Shown here one piece after another: positions 41,831-50,926 of a DNA stretch of 64,000 nt. The notes beneath the pieces were generated by a model. It had not been told where the DNA came from. It saw only the letters and a program-made list of their open reading frames with translations, and ran no database searches. The stretch is from Cyanobacteria bacterium SBLK. Lineage in GTDB: Bacteria; Cyanobacteriota; Cyanobacteriia; Cyanobacteriales; Spirulinaceae. Within the stretch, counting starts at the first letter, position 1. Every line of letters starts with the position of its first letter. The position numbers and the translations under genes were made by a program. The stretch lies in the NCBI GenBank assembly GCA_017746715.1, contig JAGHZQ010000097.1, positions 1-64,000 on the forward strand, in the 5' to 3' direction.

Positions 41831-42799
41831 CTAACAGCATCCACCGCCGTTGTAATGCCAAGTTGAAGAGGTGAGGGTAATGCGATCGCTAAAATGGGTC
41901 GCAAATTGTGCGGCAGTTTTATCGCAAACGCCGAGAGGTACGCCCCGTTGTAAAATATGTCCGTTCCCGTCGTTAAAACTCTCTTCGCCGCCTCGATAAA
42001 TGGCCATTTTCCCTGTAAAAATGCAAGCCCCGTCGGGAGGAATGGGTACCTTAAAAGAAGCAGAATCTAAACTTTCTAATAATAAATCTTCTTCCAAATT
42101 GTAAGTTTGGCGATCGAGGAGGCGATAGGGACGGCGATCGCGAATTTCTACCTGTCCAAAACCCGTATCCACCAATTGTTTCACGTATTCTTCATAGGTT
42201 AGCGCTCCCGACAAACACATCGCCCGCAAGCGATCGTCTTCTCGTAAATGAGAGGGTATCGGACGGGTTGCAATGGGATCGCTCATTAATAACCGTCCTC
42301 CCACTTTCAAAACGCGATAGGTTTCACGCAAGGCTTTTGCTAAATCTTCCGGGGAAAAAATATTAAACAAACAATTTTGCGCGACCACATCGACGGAATT
42401 GTCAGCAATCGGTAAATTAAACGCATCTCCCTCGCGAATATCGACAAATTCGCAATTGAACCAATCATTTTGTTCGGAAGCAACGAGGAGGTTGCGCGTG
42501 GCTGCTTCTCGCATTTCTGCCACGGGATCTACAGCGATTATGGCTTGAGGTTTGCGCGAGAAATAGGCAAATTGTAATGCTTCCAAACCACCGCCAACGC
42601 CAATATAAAGCACTTTTGGCTGTCCGACGAGTTCGGCAGCCTGCACGGTCGTTCCGCATCCATAATTCATGTCATACATGATTTTGGGGACGTTTAAACC
42701 GGGAAATTGTTGAGGGGGACTTTGCACGCAGCACAATCCGACTTCGGGGGTTTCGGCGACTTCTTTATAAAATTTTGCGGTTGCTTCTAAGTAAGTCAT
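41831..42799 (-). CDS. arsM: Arsenite methyltransferase, arsenosugar type
   Basis: The 322-residue SAM-dependent methyltransferase starts MTYLEATAKFYKEVAETPEV and carries the ArsM cysteines: VGLCCVQ, MNYGCGTTV, and the C-terminal STWHYNGGGCC. The SAM core reads VLYIGVGGGLEALQFAYFSR, IAVDPVAEMR and DVVAQNCLFNIFSPEDLAKAL. These match the cyanobacterial ArsM linked to arsenosugar synthesis. It methylates trivalent arsenic. The longer upstream frame (to 43105) is not conserved, so I start at 42799. The gene is divergent from an FGGY kinase. Confidence 0.93.
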   Translation of the reverse strand: MTYLEATAKFYKEVAETPEVGLCCVQSPPQQFPGLNVPKIMYDMNYGCGTTVQAAELVGQPKVLYIGVGGGLEALQFAYFSRKPQAIIAVDPVAEMREAATRNLLVASEQNDWFNCEFVDIREGDAFNLPIADNSVDVVAQNCLFNIFSPEDLAKALRETYRVLKVGGRLLMSDPIATRPIPSHLREDDRLRAMCLSGALTYEEYVKQLVDTGFGQVEIRDRRPYRLLDRQTYNLEEDLLLESLDSASFKVPIPPDGACIFTGKMAIYRGGEESFNDGNGHILQRGVPLGVCDKTAAQFATHFSDRITLTSSTWHYNGGGCC

Positions 42800-43062
42800 A
42801 TTGGCGTGAGACGAGAAATGTTCTTGAATATGTATTGTAAGTCTATCAATCTTAATTTTTCCTGAAAGCGTTCTGAATAATGAATCCGAATAAGATCCTC
42901 GCCGATCGCCGCATTGTTTAACGCGATATCGATAAAATCCGGTAGGGACGTTCTCTGACTGGGTTGGGATTCGCCGTTCCCCAAGCACTGCATGCAGCGT
43001 CCCTATCCCTATCTCGGGAATCCCGTCTCGTGTCAAGATAAAGCGATGGGGAGGAAAAAAAG

Positions 43063-44337
43063 ATGAGGTTTTATTTAGGCTTGGATTTTGGCACGTCTGG
43101 AGCAAGGGCGATCGCCATTGACGAAAGGGAAAAATCCTGTTGGGAAGGACGCTCGGCGTTTAATACCAGCGAAAATTGGGTTGCTGTTTGGCAAGAAACC
43201 TTATGGGGGTTATTGTCGCAAATTCCTCTCTCAATTCGCCGAGAAATGGCAGCGATTGCCATTGATGGCACTTCTTCGACTGTATTGCTCTGCGATGAGA
43301 AAGGACAAGCGATCGCCGACCCCTTGCTTTATAACGACCCGCGAGGTGAGGAAGTCCGAGAAAAAATTGCTGATATTTCTCCTCCCGATAGCGTCGTTCG
43401 CAGCGCGACTTCGAGTTTGGCAAAATTATTGTGGTGGGAAAAAGAGGGTTTGTGCGATCGCTCTGTCTATCTTTTGCATCAAGCGGATTGGCTGGGGTTT
43501 CAACTGCATGGAAAATTAGGGATTAGCGACTATCACAATGGCTTAAAACTGGGCTATGACGTAGAAGGCCTGTGCTATCCCGATTGGTTGGCCGGCCTGC
43601 CCTTGCGACGATTGTACCCTCGGATTGTTGCCCCCGGAACGCCAATAGGGGAAGTCAGAGAAGAGATCTGCGATCGCTGGGAATTTCCGCGAGATTGCTG
43701 GGTTTGTGCGGGGACGACGGATAGCATTGCTGCTTTTTTAGCCAGTGGAGCAACCCAACCCGGAGATGCCGTAACCTCCCTCGGTTCGACCTTGGTATTA
43801 AAATTGTTAAGCACGACTCGAATTGAAGAAGCAAGATCGGGGATTTACAGCCATCGTTTGGGGGATTTGTGGCTGACGGGAGGGGCCTCCAATACAGGAG
43901 GCGCAGTATTGCAGCATTTTTTTAGCGAGGAAGCCTTGCAAGACTTGAGCCAACAAATCGATGGCGATCGCGAGAGTCCCTTGCAATATTATCCCCTCTT
44001 GCAACAAGGCGAACGCTTTCCCATTAATGCTCCCGATCTTCAACCCCAACTCGAACCCCGTCCGGAGAATCCCATCGATTTTTTACGCGGTCTGCTAGAA
44101 AGTATGGCCCGAATTGAAGCGATGGGCTACCAGCGATTGCAAGACCTCGGAGGGACTCCTCTCAAACAAGCGTACTCGGCTGGAGGCGGTGCGAAAAATT
44201 CTCAATGGACGACAATTCGGCAGCGTCATCTTTGCGTCCCCATGACGCCTTCACGGCACTTAGAAGCCGCTTTCGGGACGGCATTACTGGCAAAACGAGG
44301 ACGGAATAACCATTTATCGATAACTAATAACGGGTGA
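43063..44337 (+). CDS. FGGY carbohydrate kinase (D-ribulose kinase-like)
   Basis: The 424-residue sugar kinase of the FGGY/ASKHA fold starts MRFYLGLDFGTSGARAIAID (phosphate 1 loop), with AAIAIDGTSSTVLLCDE, YNDPRG, and GTTDSIAAFLASGATQPGDAV then TSLGSTLVLKLLS. The C-terminal adenosine loop is YSAGGGAKNSQW. Its shortness and motifs match the plant/cyanobacterial XK-1 type, shown to phosphorylate D-ribulose. It is divergent from arsM; a shared pathway is possible but unproved. The last 14 bp overlap the small gene at 44324-44596. Confidence 0.9.
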   Translation: MRFYLGLDFGTSGARAIAIDEREKSCWEGRSAFNTSENWVAVWQETLWGLLSQIPLSIRREMAAIAIDGTSSTVLLCDEKGQAIADPLLYNDPRGEEVREKIADISPPDSVVRSATSSLAKLLWWEKEGLCDRSVYLLHQADWLGFQLHGKLGISDYHNGLKLGYDVEGLCYPDWLAGLPLRRLYPRIVAPGTPIGEVREEICDRWEFPRDCWVCAGTTDSIAAFLASGATQPGDAVTSLGSTLVLKLLSTTRIEEARSGIYSHRLGDLWLTGGASNTGGAVLQHFFSEEALQDLSQQIDGDRESPLQYYPLLQQGERFPINAPDLQPQLEPRPENPIDFLRGLLESMARIEAMGYQRLQDLGGTPLKQAYSAGGGAKNSQWTTIRQRHLCVPMTPSRHLEAAFGTALLAKRGRNNHLSITNNG

Positions 44338-44596
44338 CTGGTGACACTTCGACAAGCTCGGCGCATTGCTGGTGACGCTTCGACAAGCTCAGCGCGTCGC
44401 TGGTGACTGTAATATGTCCTTGTTTGACAAAGTGGAGAAGGCGATTAACCGCTCGTCTTTCTTCGCGATCGAGACCCTCATCCAAAGTTGCGGCCATTAA
44501 ACCGTAGCGATCGCCAAGGGTCAAAATGCCAGTTTCCGTGGCAGAGGCAAAAATTTCTGAGATAGCACCGGGAAGGAGTTGGATTTGGGTCAACAT
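44324..44596 (-). CDS. Small DRYGL-family protein, copy 1
   Basis: The 90-residue protein begins MLTQIQLLPGAISEIFASAT and continues ETGILTLGDRYGLMAATLDE then EERRAVNRLLHFVKQGHITV. It shares this core with proteins at 50245-50463 and 56845-57048 (LLP...I..F..A..TG.I...DRYGL..A..DE.LD..E..A..RLL......G). No family name is known to me. From residue 67 its tail (DALSLSKRHQQCAELVEVSP) is encoded by a 31-bp dispersed repeat, unlike the other copies. Confidence 0.7.
   Translation of the reverse strand: MLTQIQLLPGAISEIFASATETGILTLGDRYGLMAATLDEGLDREERRAVNRLLHFVKQGHITVTSDALSLSKRHQQCAELVEVSPVTRY
44338..44409. repeat. 31-bp direct repeats (dispersed cttcgacaagctc family)
   Basis: Two 31-bp direct copies, ctggtgac(a/g)cttcgacaagctc(g/a)gcgc (44338-44368 and 44369-44399), plus a third partial ctggtgactg. 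A related copy lies at 28327. The array forms the 3' end of the small gene on the minus strand. Confidence 0.85.
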
Positions 44597-44812
44597 GATT
44601 CTACGGAAGCTCGTTATCTAGGATAGATCCATTTTCCTTCTCTTCAATGGGTTTGGGGGTGATGAGATCTCAGTTAAAGGCGTGAAGTTCATCGACCTTC
44701 AGGTGTGAGTAAAATCACTGCGATCGACTGGATTTTCTGAAATATTTGCCGTAATTCCACGGATGCTATGATTTTAAGAAAATGAGATGTTAATTCTTTA
44801 TCGATAATTATA

Positions 44813-45634
44813 ATGCAAGTTGTGTCCGCTCAATGGCTGGCCGATCGCCTCGAAGATCCGCAAATTGCGATCGTGGATTGCCGTTTTTCCCTTGCCGATC
44901 CCGCCCGAGGAGAGCGGGAATACCGAGAGAGCCACATTCCGGGAGCGTACTATTTAAACTTAGATAGGGATTTATCCGCTCCTATCGGTCCGCATGGAGG
45001 ACGGCATCCCCTACCCGATCCCGCAACCTTTGCTCGTAAATTAGAAGCAATGGGCATTGAATTCGATCGCACGACGGTGGTCGCTTATGATGATTCCAAA
45101 ATGGCGTTTGCCGCGCGATTGCGTTGGTTGTTGGGCTATTTGGGACACGATCGCGCTTCGATCTTAGATGGCGGTTGGAGCGGTTGGCGATCGCTCGATT
45201 ATCCCGCGACCGAAACCCTGCCGCCAGCAAAATCCGGCAGTTTCTCGCCGCAAATTCGAGAAGAGCGCATCGTCAATATCGAAACCGTGAAAGCGCGGAA
45301 AGATTTACCTCAAACTCTTTTAATCGACTCCCGCGATCGCGATCGCTACCTCGGCCGGCGAGAACCCATCGATCCCATTGCCGGTCATATTCCAGGTGCC
45401 GTTAATTTTCCTTGGCAGGAAGTTTGCAACCGTGAAGGTTATATTAAACCCCAAGACGAACAAGAACGGCGTTGGCAAAATTTACCCGCAACCGACGAAC
45501 TCATGCTCTATTGTGGCTCCGGGGTAACGGCTTGCGTCAATCTGCTCTCCTTGGAAATGGCAGGGATTGACTCGGCGAAACTGTATGCAGGCGGTTGGAG
45601 CGATTGGTGTTCCTACTCCATTCGCGAAGGATAG
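44813..45634 (+). CDS. Sulfurtransferase (tandem rhodanese; 3-mercaptopyruvate type)
   Basis: The 273-residue protein has two rhodanese domains. The N-terminal, inactive domain reads QWLADRLEDPQIAIVDCRFS and RESHIPGAYYLNLDRDLSAP; the C-terminal one carries the active cysteine in LMLYCGSGVTACVNLLSLEM. The CGSGVT loop is typical of 3-mercaptopyruvate rather than thiosulfate sulfurtransferases. It transfers sulfane sulfur to thiols or cyanide. No operon partner is seen; downstream is a ~590-nt gene-free stretch. Confidence 0.93.
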   Translation: MQVVSAQWLADRLEDPQIAIVDCRFSLADPARGEREYRESHIPGAYYLNLDRDLSAPIGPHGGRHPLPDPATFARKLEAMGIEFDRTTVVAYDDSKMAFAARLRWLLGYLGHDRASILDGGWSGWRSLDYPATETLPPAKSGSFSPQIREERIVNIETVKARKDLPQTLLIDSRDRDRYLGRREPIDPIAGHIPGAVNFPWQEVCNREGYIKPQDEQERRWQNLPATDELMLYCGSGVTACVNLLSLEMAGIDSAKLYAGGWSDWCSYSIREG

Positions 45635-46222
45635 CGATCGAGAGAATCCCATGTGGTGTACAATATGATATGCGGAAGCGGTCAATAAGATGCGCCTCCT
45701 TATATAGTCAATCTGCGATGTTCTCTCAATCCTATTCTCAGAGAAAATTGTTAGGGGGCTTCAAGAACGATAATTTACACTTATTGCTCTTGAATGTTAC
45801 CAACTTAAATATCTAATTTAAATGCTAAACAGCTAAACATTAGATTCGGGATGAAACAATTTATTAAAAATACGCTCGAGTTCAAACATAAATGAATCTA
45901 ATTTTCCTTTGGGGTTGTTCGTCCTGTTTAAAAAAATATTCCGGAACAATCCAAAATCGAAATTTGCAATTGAAATTCTATCTAAATCGACTTTATTAGA
46001 CAAAAGTTCCAAAAATCCCTTTGGGAAACTTTTCCTTTTGTCTGAAATTTATTAAGTCTAAGATTTTGAAAATTTTTGAGTACGCCTCGTACTTTTCTGC
46101 AAGTCAAAAAGGAAACAATCTGAGTTAATTTTTAGCAAATTGTAAAAATTTCCCGAATAGGGTTGCTAACATCTTGAATGACCAAAACGTTTGTTAGAAT
46201 TTTTATTCGGCTAATTAATTTT
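45635..46222. other. Long gene-free AT-rich region with a hairpin
   Basis: No ORF I can support. It contains a strong inverted repeat at 45998-46043 (AGACAAAAG...CTTTTGTCT, with an inner AAAAGTT.CC / GG.AACTTTT extension). The 3' end (46178-46222) is the likely leader of the NYN gene. A small structured RNA is possible. Confidence 0.45.
45998..46043. repeat. 46-bp inverted repeat in an intergenic region
   Basis: AGACAAAAG (45998-46006) pairs with CTTTTGTCT (46035-46043), 9 bp without mismatch, and the inner sequences extend the pairing with small bulges. It would form a stem-loop in RNA of either strand. Confidence 0.6.
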
Positions 46223-46741
46223 ATGTTGTATGCACAAAATCGCCTGTCTATTTTTGTAGATGGCAATAATATGTTCTATGCCCAACAAAAAAACGGTTGG
46301 TTTTTCGATCCGAGGCGGGTTTTAGAATATTTCAAAAATCAACCCAATGTAACCTTGGTGAATGCGTTTTGGTACACGGGTTTAAAAGATCCCCAAGATC
46401 AGCGGGGCTTTCGCGATGCTTTAATCAGTTTGGGGTATACAGTGCGGCATAAAATCTTGAAAGAGTATTACGATGACAGTTCCGGACGCTATTCCCAAAA
46501 AGCTAATTTAGATATTGAAATTGTGGTCGATATGTTTAACACTTGCGAACAATACAATCAAGTCGTTCTTTTTAGTGGAGATGGGGATTTTGAACGCGCT
46601 ATTGAATTATTGCGCTCTAAAAATACGCATATTACTGTTGTTTCTACAGAAGGTATGATTGCCCGAGAATTGCGAAATGCAACGGATTGTTATATCGATC
46701 TGAACGATATTCGCGATCGCATTGAAAAAGCAGATTTTTGA
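46223..46741 (+). CDS. NYN-domain (LabA/DUF88-like) protein
   Basis: The 172-residue PIN-like NYN protein starts MLYAQNRLSIFVDGNNMFYA. The acidic active-site residues are seen in FVDGNN, LDIEIVVDM and LFSGDGDFERAIELL, matching LabA-type proteins such as the Synechococcus circadian output factor. NYN domains are metal-dependent RNases. The ATG at 46178 would add 15 hydrophobic residues that look unlike the family, so I prefer 46223. A hairpin follows the stop. Confidence 0.88.
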   Translation: MLYAQNRLSIFVDGNNMFYAQQKNGWFFDPRRVLEYFKNQPNVTLVNAFWYTGLKDPQDQRGFRDALISLGYTVRHKILKEYYDDSSGRYSQKANLDIEIVVDMFNTCEQYNQVVLFSGDGDFERAIELLRSKNTHITVVSTEGMIARELRNATDCYIDLNDIRDRIEKADF

Positions 46742-46751
46742 TTTTATATTG

Positions 46752-46778
46752 AGGGGATGGGAGTGATATCTCTCCCCT
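46752..46778 (+). terminator. Hairpin after the NYN gene
   Basis: AGGGGA (46752-46757) pairs with TCCCCT (46773-46778), with GAG/CTC extending it inside, 11 nt after the stop. There is no clear T-run. Confidence 0.4.
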
Positions 46779-46873
46779 AGAGTCTCTCAATAGAGGTACA
46801 TCTAACAATCAAAGGGATGCGCTACTACGATAGCAAAGTTGATTTGCCGGATTTGATAGAACTTAATATTCTC

Positions 46874-49798
46874 TCAAAACTGGCTGACAATCAAATAAGA
46901 TTGAGAAGTAAATGATTTTGCCAGAATGTAATATTCGCCCGATCGCGTATTGGCAAAAACAAATCGACCCGTCAAGCGTTGGGATTCGCCATTGACTCGA
47001 ACGGTTGGCAATAGGAGAACTTTTTGTAATTGCAGAGTGTGATAGTCAAAAATAGAGAGGCGATCGAAGGCTAGAGAATTAGCAGTACTATCGCGATCCA
47101 AAACGGTAATTTTTTGGGAAAGGCTGGAAAAAGAAAGTCTTCCCGTCGATTGTAAATGAGTTTGAGAACGTTTATCGACATTTAGGCGGAATATTTCAAT
47201 CTCGCGACGATCGCGACTGGGGCGGAAAATTGAGCCATCATTGGTAAAAACCCGACGTTTTTCGCGATCGAACCATAAATAACGACTCTTGGAAAAATCC
47301 CCGTAAATCGGCTGATATTGTTGGGTTGGGCGCAACTCTTCACCCTCGAGATCGATTTGTTGGAGCATCGGCGATCGCGATCGCCCAGTAATCCCAAAAA
47401 GTCTTTTTCCTCGCGGATGCAGAGCCCAATAAGTTTGCGAAAAATCCCGAGTCTCATCTTCTGGGGTTTGCATTTCCGTATCGGTCTTCCAGTCGATGGC
47501 CCATAAGCGGCGATCGCGTTGGGAAGAAAGATAAGTTCGGCTATTATGACCCAAAACCGCATCAAACAAATCGATCGCCAGCGATCGGGTTTGTCGCACC
47601 CGTCCCGCCCGTAAATTCACTAAAGACAGATGGCGATCGTGACCGACAACGGCAAATTCACCCTTGGGTCCGACAGACAAGCCAATGGGGGGATAATCGA
47701 GGGGAATTTCCTGCTGGCGGCGGGATAAGGGACTGTATACCACGAGACGAGGGGGATCGTTTGTCGCGATCGCAATTTTATTGAGGACGGGATGGTATTC
47801 TGCATCGATCGCCTGAAAATTGAGGGGAATAATTTCCCCCGCTAATTCTGGCAGGGTGTTCTCGACAGGGGTTTCCGGCTCGGTAGCAGGTGCAATAGCG
47901 GCGGGAATGTCTCTCCCTCGGGGCGATACTTGCGAAGGTTGGCGATCGCGTCCCGCCCAAAATAGAGCGATGGAGATCGTTAATATTACCCCCGATCCAA
48001 GGAGCAACTGACGCAAACGCGGGGAGATTGAAGGGAGGGAAAATGGGGATCTCTGCAAAGGTTGCGTCGGACGGTGAAGAAAGGCATCGATCGCCGTAAA
48101 TGCCTCTTCTGCGGAAAAATAACGTTGGCGAAAATCATAGCGCACCATGCGATCGATAATCTCTGCCAAATCATTGCTAATCTCGATTCCCTGCCGCCAA
48201 AGGAGTTCGCCAGTATCGGGATCTTCGGGCAACCGTTCGGGATCTTTCCCCGTGAGGGCTTCAATGGCAATAATGCCCGCCGCGTAAACATCACTGCTAA
48301 ACTTAGGCTTACCCTGCGCCTGTTCGCTGGGAATGTAACCCGGCGTTCCGATTCCTACGGTAAGATTGCCCGTACTGCCATTTTTATCCAAGCGTTCCTC
48401 AATTTGCTTGACCGCCCCAAAATCAATTAAAACGAGTTTGCTATCTTCCTTACGCCTGCGAATATTAGCAGGTTTGATATCTCGGTGAATGACCTTGGTT
48501 TGGTGAACGAAGGCGAGAATTTCTAGAAGATCCCGCAGAATAATAATAACCGTACTTTCGGGTAGCGGGCGACCCGGTCCGAGTTCTTGTTGCAGATCGT
48601 GACCGGCGATATATTCTTGGACGAGATAAAACTCGTTATCTTCTTCAAAATGCGCCAATAAGCGAGGAATTTGAGGATGTTGTCCTAACTGACTCAAAAC
48701 TCTGGCTTCGCTATCAAATAAGCGTCTGGCAAGATGCAGGGTTTCCGGGGTTTTGCGGTAAGGTTGCAAATGCTTGACCACGCATTCCGGCATGCCGGGA
48801 AATTTTTCATCTTGTGCCAAAAACGTGCAACTAAATCCCCCCTCCCCCAAGGAATCGAGCAGGCGATAGCGTCCGCAGAGTAAATGTGCGGCAGGAAAAG
48901 ACGTTTGCGGAATGGGGAGGGGGGTTTGGGACAGGGGAATCGTGGCTTTCGTCGCGATCGTTTGATATTTCTCATTTACTTCGGTAATCGGGGAGGCATT
49001 CAACCATTTTAGAGCTTCTGTAGCATTGGGATAGCGCCGATCGCCGCTTTCTTCGAGAGCTCGGGCGAGAAATTCGGCAAAGCGATCGCTAATGTCCGTC
49101 TTTTCTTGCCAGCACAAACGTCCTCTTTCATCCCGGGGTAAAGCATTGGGGGATAATCCCGTTAAACTTTGCAGGCCGATCGCGCCGACAGCATAGACAT
49201 CATAACTGGCATCGGCTTTTCCTCGGGAGAATTGGGGAGCATAACCGGGGGTGGCGATCGCGCCGCGAATGCCAATCGTCCCTCGGGCGTTAATATCGAG
49301 AGTGCCGATTTGTTGAACGCTGCCAAAATCTATCAATGCGAGCCGTCCGTCTTTTCCTCGACGGATGAAACTATGGGGATTAATGGCACGGTGAATGAGT
49401 CCGCGTTGGTGAACGAATGCCAACAGCTGCAAAATCTCTTGTAAGAGTGAAATGGTTTGCGCTTCGGTCAATAATTGGCCGGTGAGGAAATCTGCAAGGC
49501 ACTCGCCTTCAATATAGTCTTGGATGAGGTAAAAACTGTAATTTCGCTCAAAGCGATCGTAGAGTGTGGGGATTTGGGGATGTTCGCCAACTTCTGTAAG
49601 AATGCGCGTTTCCTTTTTGAAGAGATGCCTGGCATATTTGACCAGTTGGGGATGACGCGATTGCAACAGGATTTGACGCAGGATGCGGCGGGGATTTCCG
49701 GGTAAATCTAAATCTTCAGCGAGGTAGGTTTGGCTGAATCTTCCAGTGGAGAGATGGCGAGTAATACCGTATCTTTCGCCAAGGATAGTTCCTTGCAT
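46874..49798 (-). CDS. Tandem pseudokinase-serine/threonine kinase with C-terminal sensor-like region
   Basis: The 974-residue protein starts MQGTILGERYGITRHLSTGR. Kinase-like domain 1 (about 1-275) has lost key residues: the lysine strand reads RRILRQIL, and the catalytic loop is HRAINPHSF instead of HRDxKPxN, though DFG is kept. Domain 2 (about 305-580) is intact, with ECVVKHL, HRDIKPANIRR, DFGAVKQI and GTPGYIPSEQA. A single membrane span (LLLGSGVILTISIALFWAG, about 605-625) leads to ~340 residues that look like a beta-propeller (VVGHDRHLSLVNLRAGRV repeats). The start follows the conserved GERY pattern. It is the largest regulator in the window. Confidence 0.9.
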   Translation of the reverse strand: MQGTILGERYGITRHLSTGRFSQTYLAEDLDLPGNPRRILRQILLQSRHPQLVKYARHLFKKETRILTEVGEHPQIPTLYDRFERNYSFYLIQDYIEGECLADFLTGQLLTEAQTISLLQEILQLLAFVHQRGLIHRAINPHSFIRRGKDGRLALIDFGSVQQIGTLDINARGTIGIRGAIATPGYAPQFSRGKADASYDVYAVGAIGLQSLTGLSPNALPRDERGRLCWQEKTDISDRFAEFLARALEESGDRRYPNATEALKWLNASPITEVNEKYQTIATKATIPLSQTPLPIPQTSFPAAHLLCGRYRLLDSLGEGGFSCTFLAQDEKFPGMPECVVKHLQPYRKTPETLHLARRLFDSEARVLSQLGQHPQIPRLLAHFEEDNEFYLVQEYIAGHDLQQELGPGRPLPESTVIIILRDLLEILAFVHQTKVIHRDIKPANIRRRKEDSKLVLIDFGAVKQIEERLDKNGSTGNLTVGIGTPGYIPSEQAQGKPKFSSDVYAAGIIAIEALTGKDPERLPEDPDTGELLWRQGIEISNDLAEIIDRMVRYDFRQRYFSAEEAFTAIDAFLHRPTQPLQRSPFSLPSISPRLRQLLLGSGVILTISIALFWAGRDRQPSQVSPRGRDIPAAIAPATEPETPVENTLPELAGEIIPLNFQAIDAEYHPVLNKIAIATNDPPRLVVYSPLSRRQQEIPLDYPPIGLSVGPKGEFAVVGHDRHLSLVNLRAGRVRQTRSLAIDLFDAVLGHNSRTYLSSQRDRRLWAIDWKTDTEMQTPEDETRDFSQTYWALHPRGKRLFGITGRSRSPMLQQIDLEGEELRPTQQYQPIYGDFSKSRYLWFDREKRRVFTNDGSIFRPSRDRREIEIFRLNVDKRSQTHLQSTGRLSFSSLSQKITVLDRDSTANSLAFDRLSIFDYHTLQLQKVLLLPTVRVNGESQRLTGRFVFANTRSGEYYILAKSFTSQSYLIVSQF

Positions 49799-49988
49799 TG
49801 GGAGCGGGATAGGGAGGATGAGAGAGTAAACATCATTCTTTAATATTGTGCCTCTTTTTGAATTCAAAATTCAAAATTTCCGGTTCTCCCTTAATACAGT
49901 CACCGTTTTATTCAGTCAAAAGCAATCATTTTGAATTGATAATTGAGAATTTTGCATTGAACGCGATCGCTCGGGCTCGAAGTTCGGC

Positions 49989-50198
49989 CTAAGCGATCGC
50001 CGGATAGGAACTATTATCCAACCAATCAAAAATTCTCTCCATTTGCTCGAGGCTGATGAGACCGTATTGCCAGAGAATCATGGGGATAACATTGGGGGAC
50101 TGTTCCCGATGGCGTAATGCTAAATTGATGGCATCGCTGGGAATTGATAATTCGTTTTGCAAGAAGTCGATCAAGCGGGTTGCGATTGTAGATTTCAT
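49989..50198 (-). CDS. DUF2949 protein
   Basis: The 69-residue protein MKSTIATRLIDFLQNELSIP has the DUF2949 arrangement: SDAINLALRHREQSPNVIPM then ILWQYGLISLEQMERIFDWL. It is entirely helical. The family is restricted to cyanobacteria and is uncharacterised. It is downstream of a DRYGL-family gene on the same strand, 46 nt apart, so the two may be co-transcribed. Confidence 0.9.
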   Translation of the reverse strand: MKSTIATRLIDFLQNELSIPSDAINLALRHREQSPNVIPMILWQYGLISLEQMERIFDWLDNSSYPAIA

Positions 50199-50244
50199 GG
50201 TTTTTCTCTGATAGCGTGCAAGCTGACAATTGGGGGAAAATCAA

Positions 50245-50463
50245 CTAGAGTCGGCTGGTTTGCCGATCTCCGATCTTGATTTTGCCTCGGTTAATAGCGC
50301 GCAGCAGGCGATTGAGGGCGCGAATTTCGTCTTCGTCGAGAGATTCTTCAAACATTGCTGCCATCAATCCATAACGGTCGGCTTGAGAAATTTGACCCGT
50401 TTCGCTGGCGGTGGCCAAAATTTCACCAATAGAACCGGGAAGGAGGCGAACTGGAGGAACCAT
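50245..50463 (-). CDS. Small DRYGL-family protein, copy 2
   Basis: The 72-residue protein starts MVPPVRLLPGSIGEILATAS and shares ETGQISQADRYGLMAAMFEE and DEDEIRALNRLLRAINRGKI with copies at 44324 and 56845. I take ATG 50463, two codons inside a TTG frame. It precedes DUF2949 on the same strand. It has no recognised domain; it is acidic and helical. Confidence 0.75.
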   Translation of the reverse strand: MVPPVRLLPGSIGEILATASETGQISQADRYGLMAAMFEESLDEDEIRALNRLLRAINRGKIKIGDRQTSRL

Positions 50464-50469
50464 AAGCAA

Positions 50470-50926
50470 CGAAGACTAATCCGATGTTTTTAAGTGTCTC
50501 TTAGTTCTCCAATTACCGGGGCGATCGATCCCGTCTGTCTGCTGTGAATTCGATCGAATTCTGACACGATCGCGATCGATAGAACGCAGGGATCGGCATC
50601 GCAGAGATCTAGAGATCGCGATCGCGCATTCTTGGAGATCGCGATCGTAGGTCATCCATTTCCACGGCTCTTGACAGGTCGGAAAAATGGAGGTACAACA
50701 ATAGACACGATGAAAAACGTTCATCTCCCCACCACCCCATAACGCTACCCAATTGAATTGGTTTTGAAGATTTGTTTATTCTTCGGATTTAGCGCTCGAT
50801 GAGATGTATAGGACGTATAGCAATAGCGCCCGATGTGGAGAGACGGAAGTAGGTTGCACCCGAAGGAACGCCCTCATCCTTCTCAAATCTAAACTCTGTC
50901 TAAAAATCTACACTTGCAGGATTATT
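50470..50926. other. Gene-free region with dense GATC/HIP1 sites
   Basis: No supported gene. From about 50521 to 50652 there are roughly a dozen GATC sites, many within GATCGCGATCG, far above the window average. The rest (50700-50926) includes the leader of the small membrane protein that follows. Confidence 0.5.

Noticed and set aside
42800..43105. N-terminal 102-residue extension of ArsM
   Set aside because: The conserved ArsM N-terminus begins at MTYLEATAKFY; the extension has no family resemblance and covers the divergent promoter region.
50804..50926. 41-residue N-terminal extension of the small membrane protein
   Set aside because: Cys- and Arg-rich, with no ribosome site at 50804; the ATG at 50927 directly precedes the hydrophobic segment.
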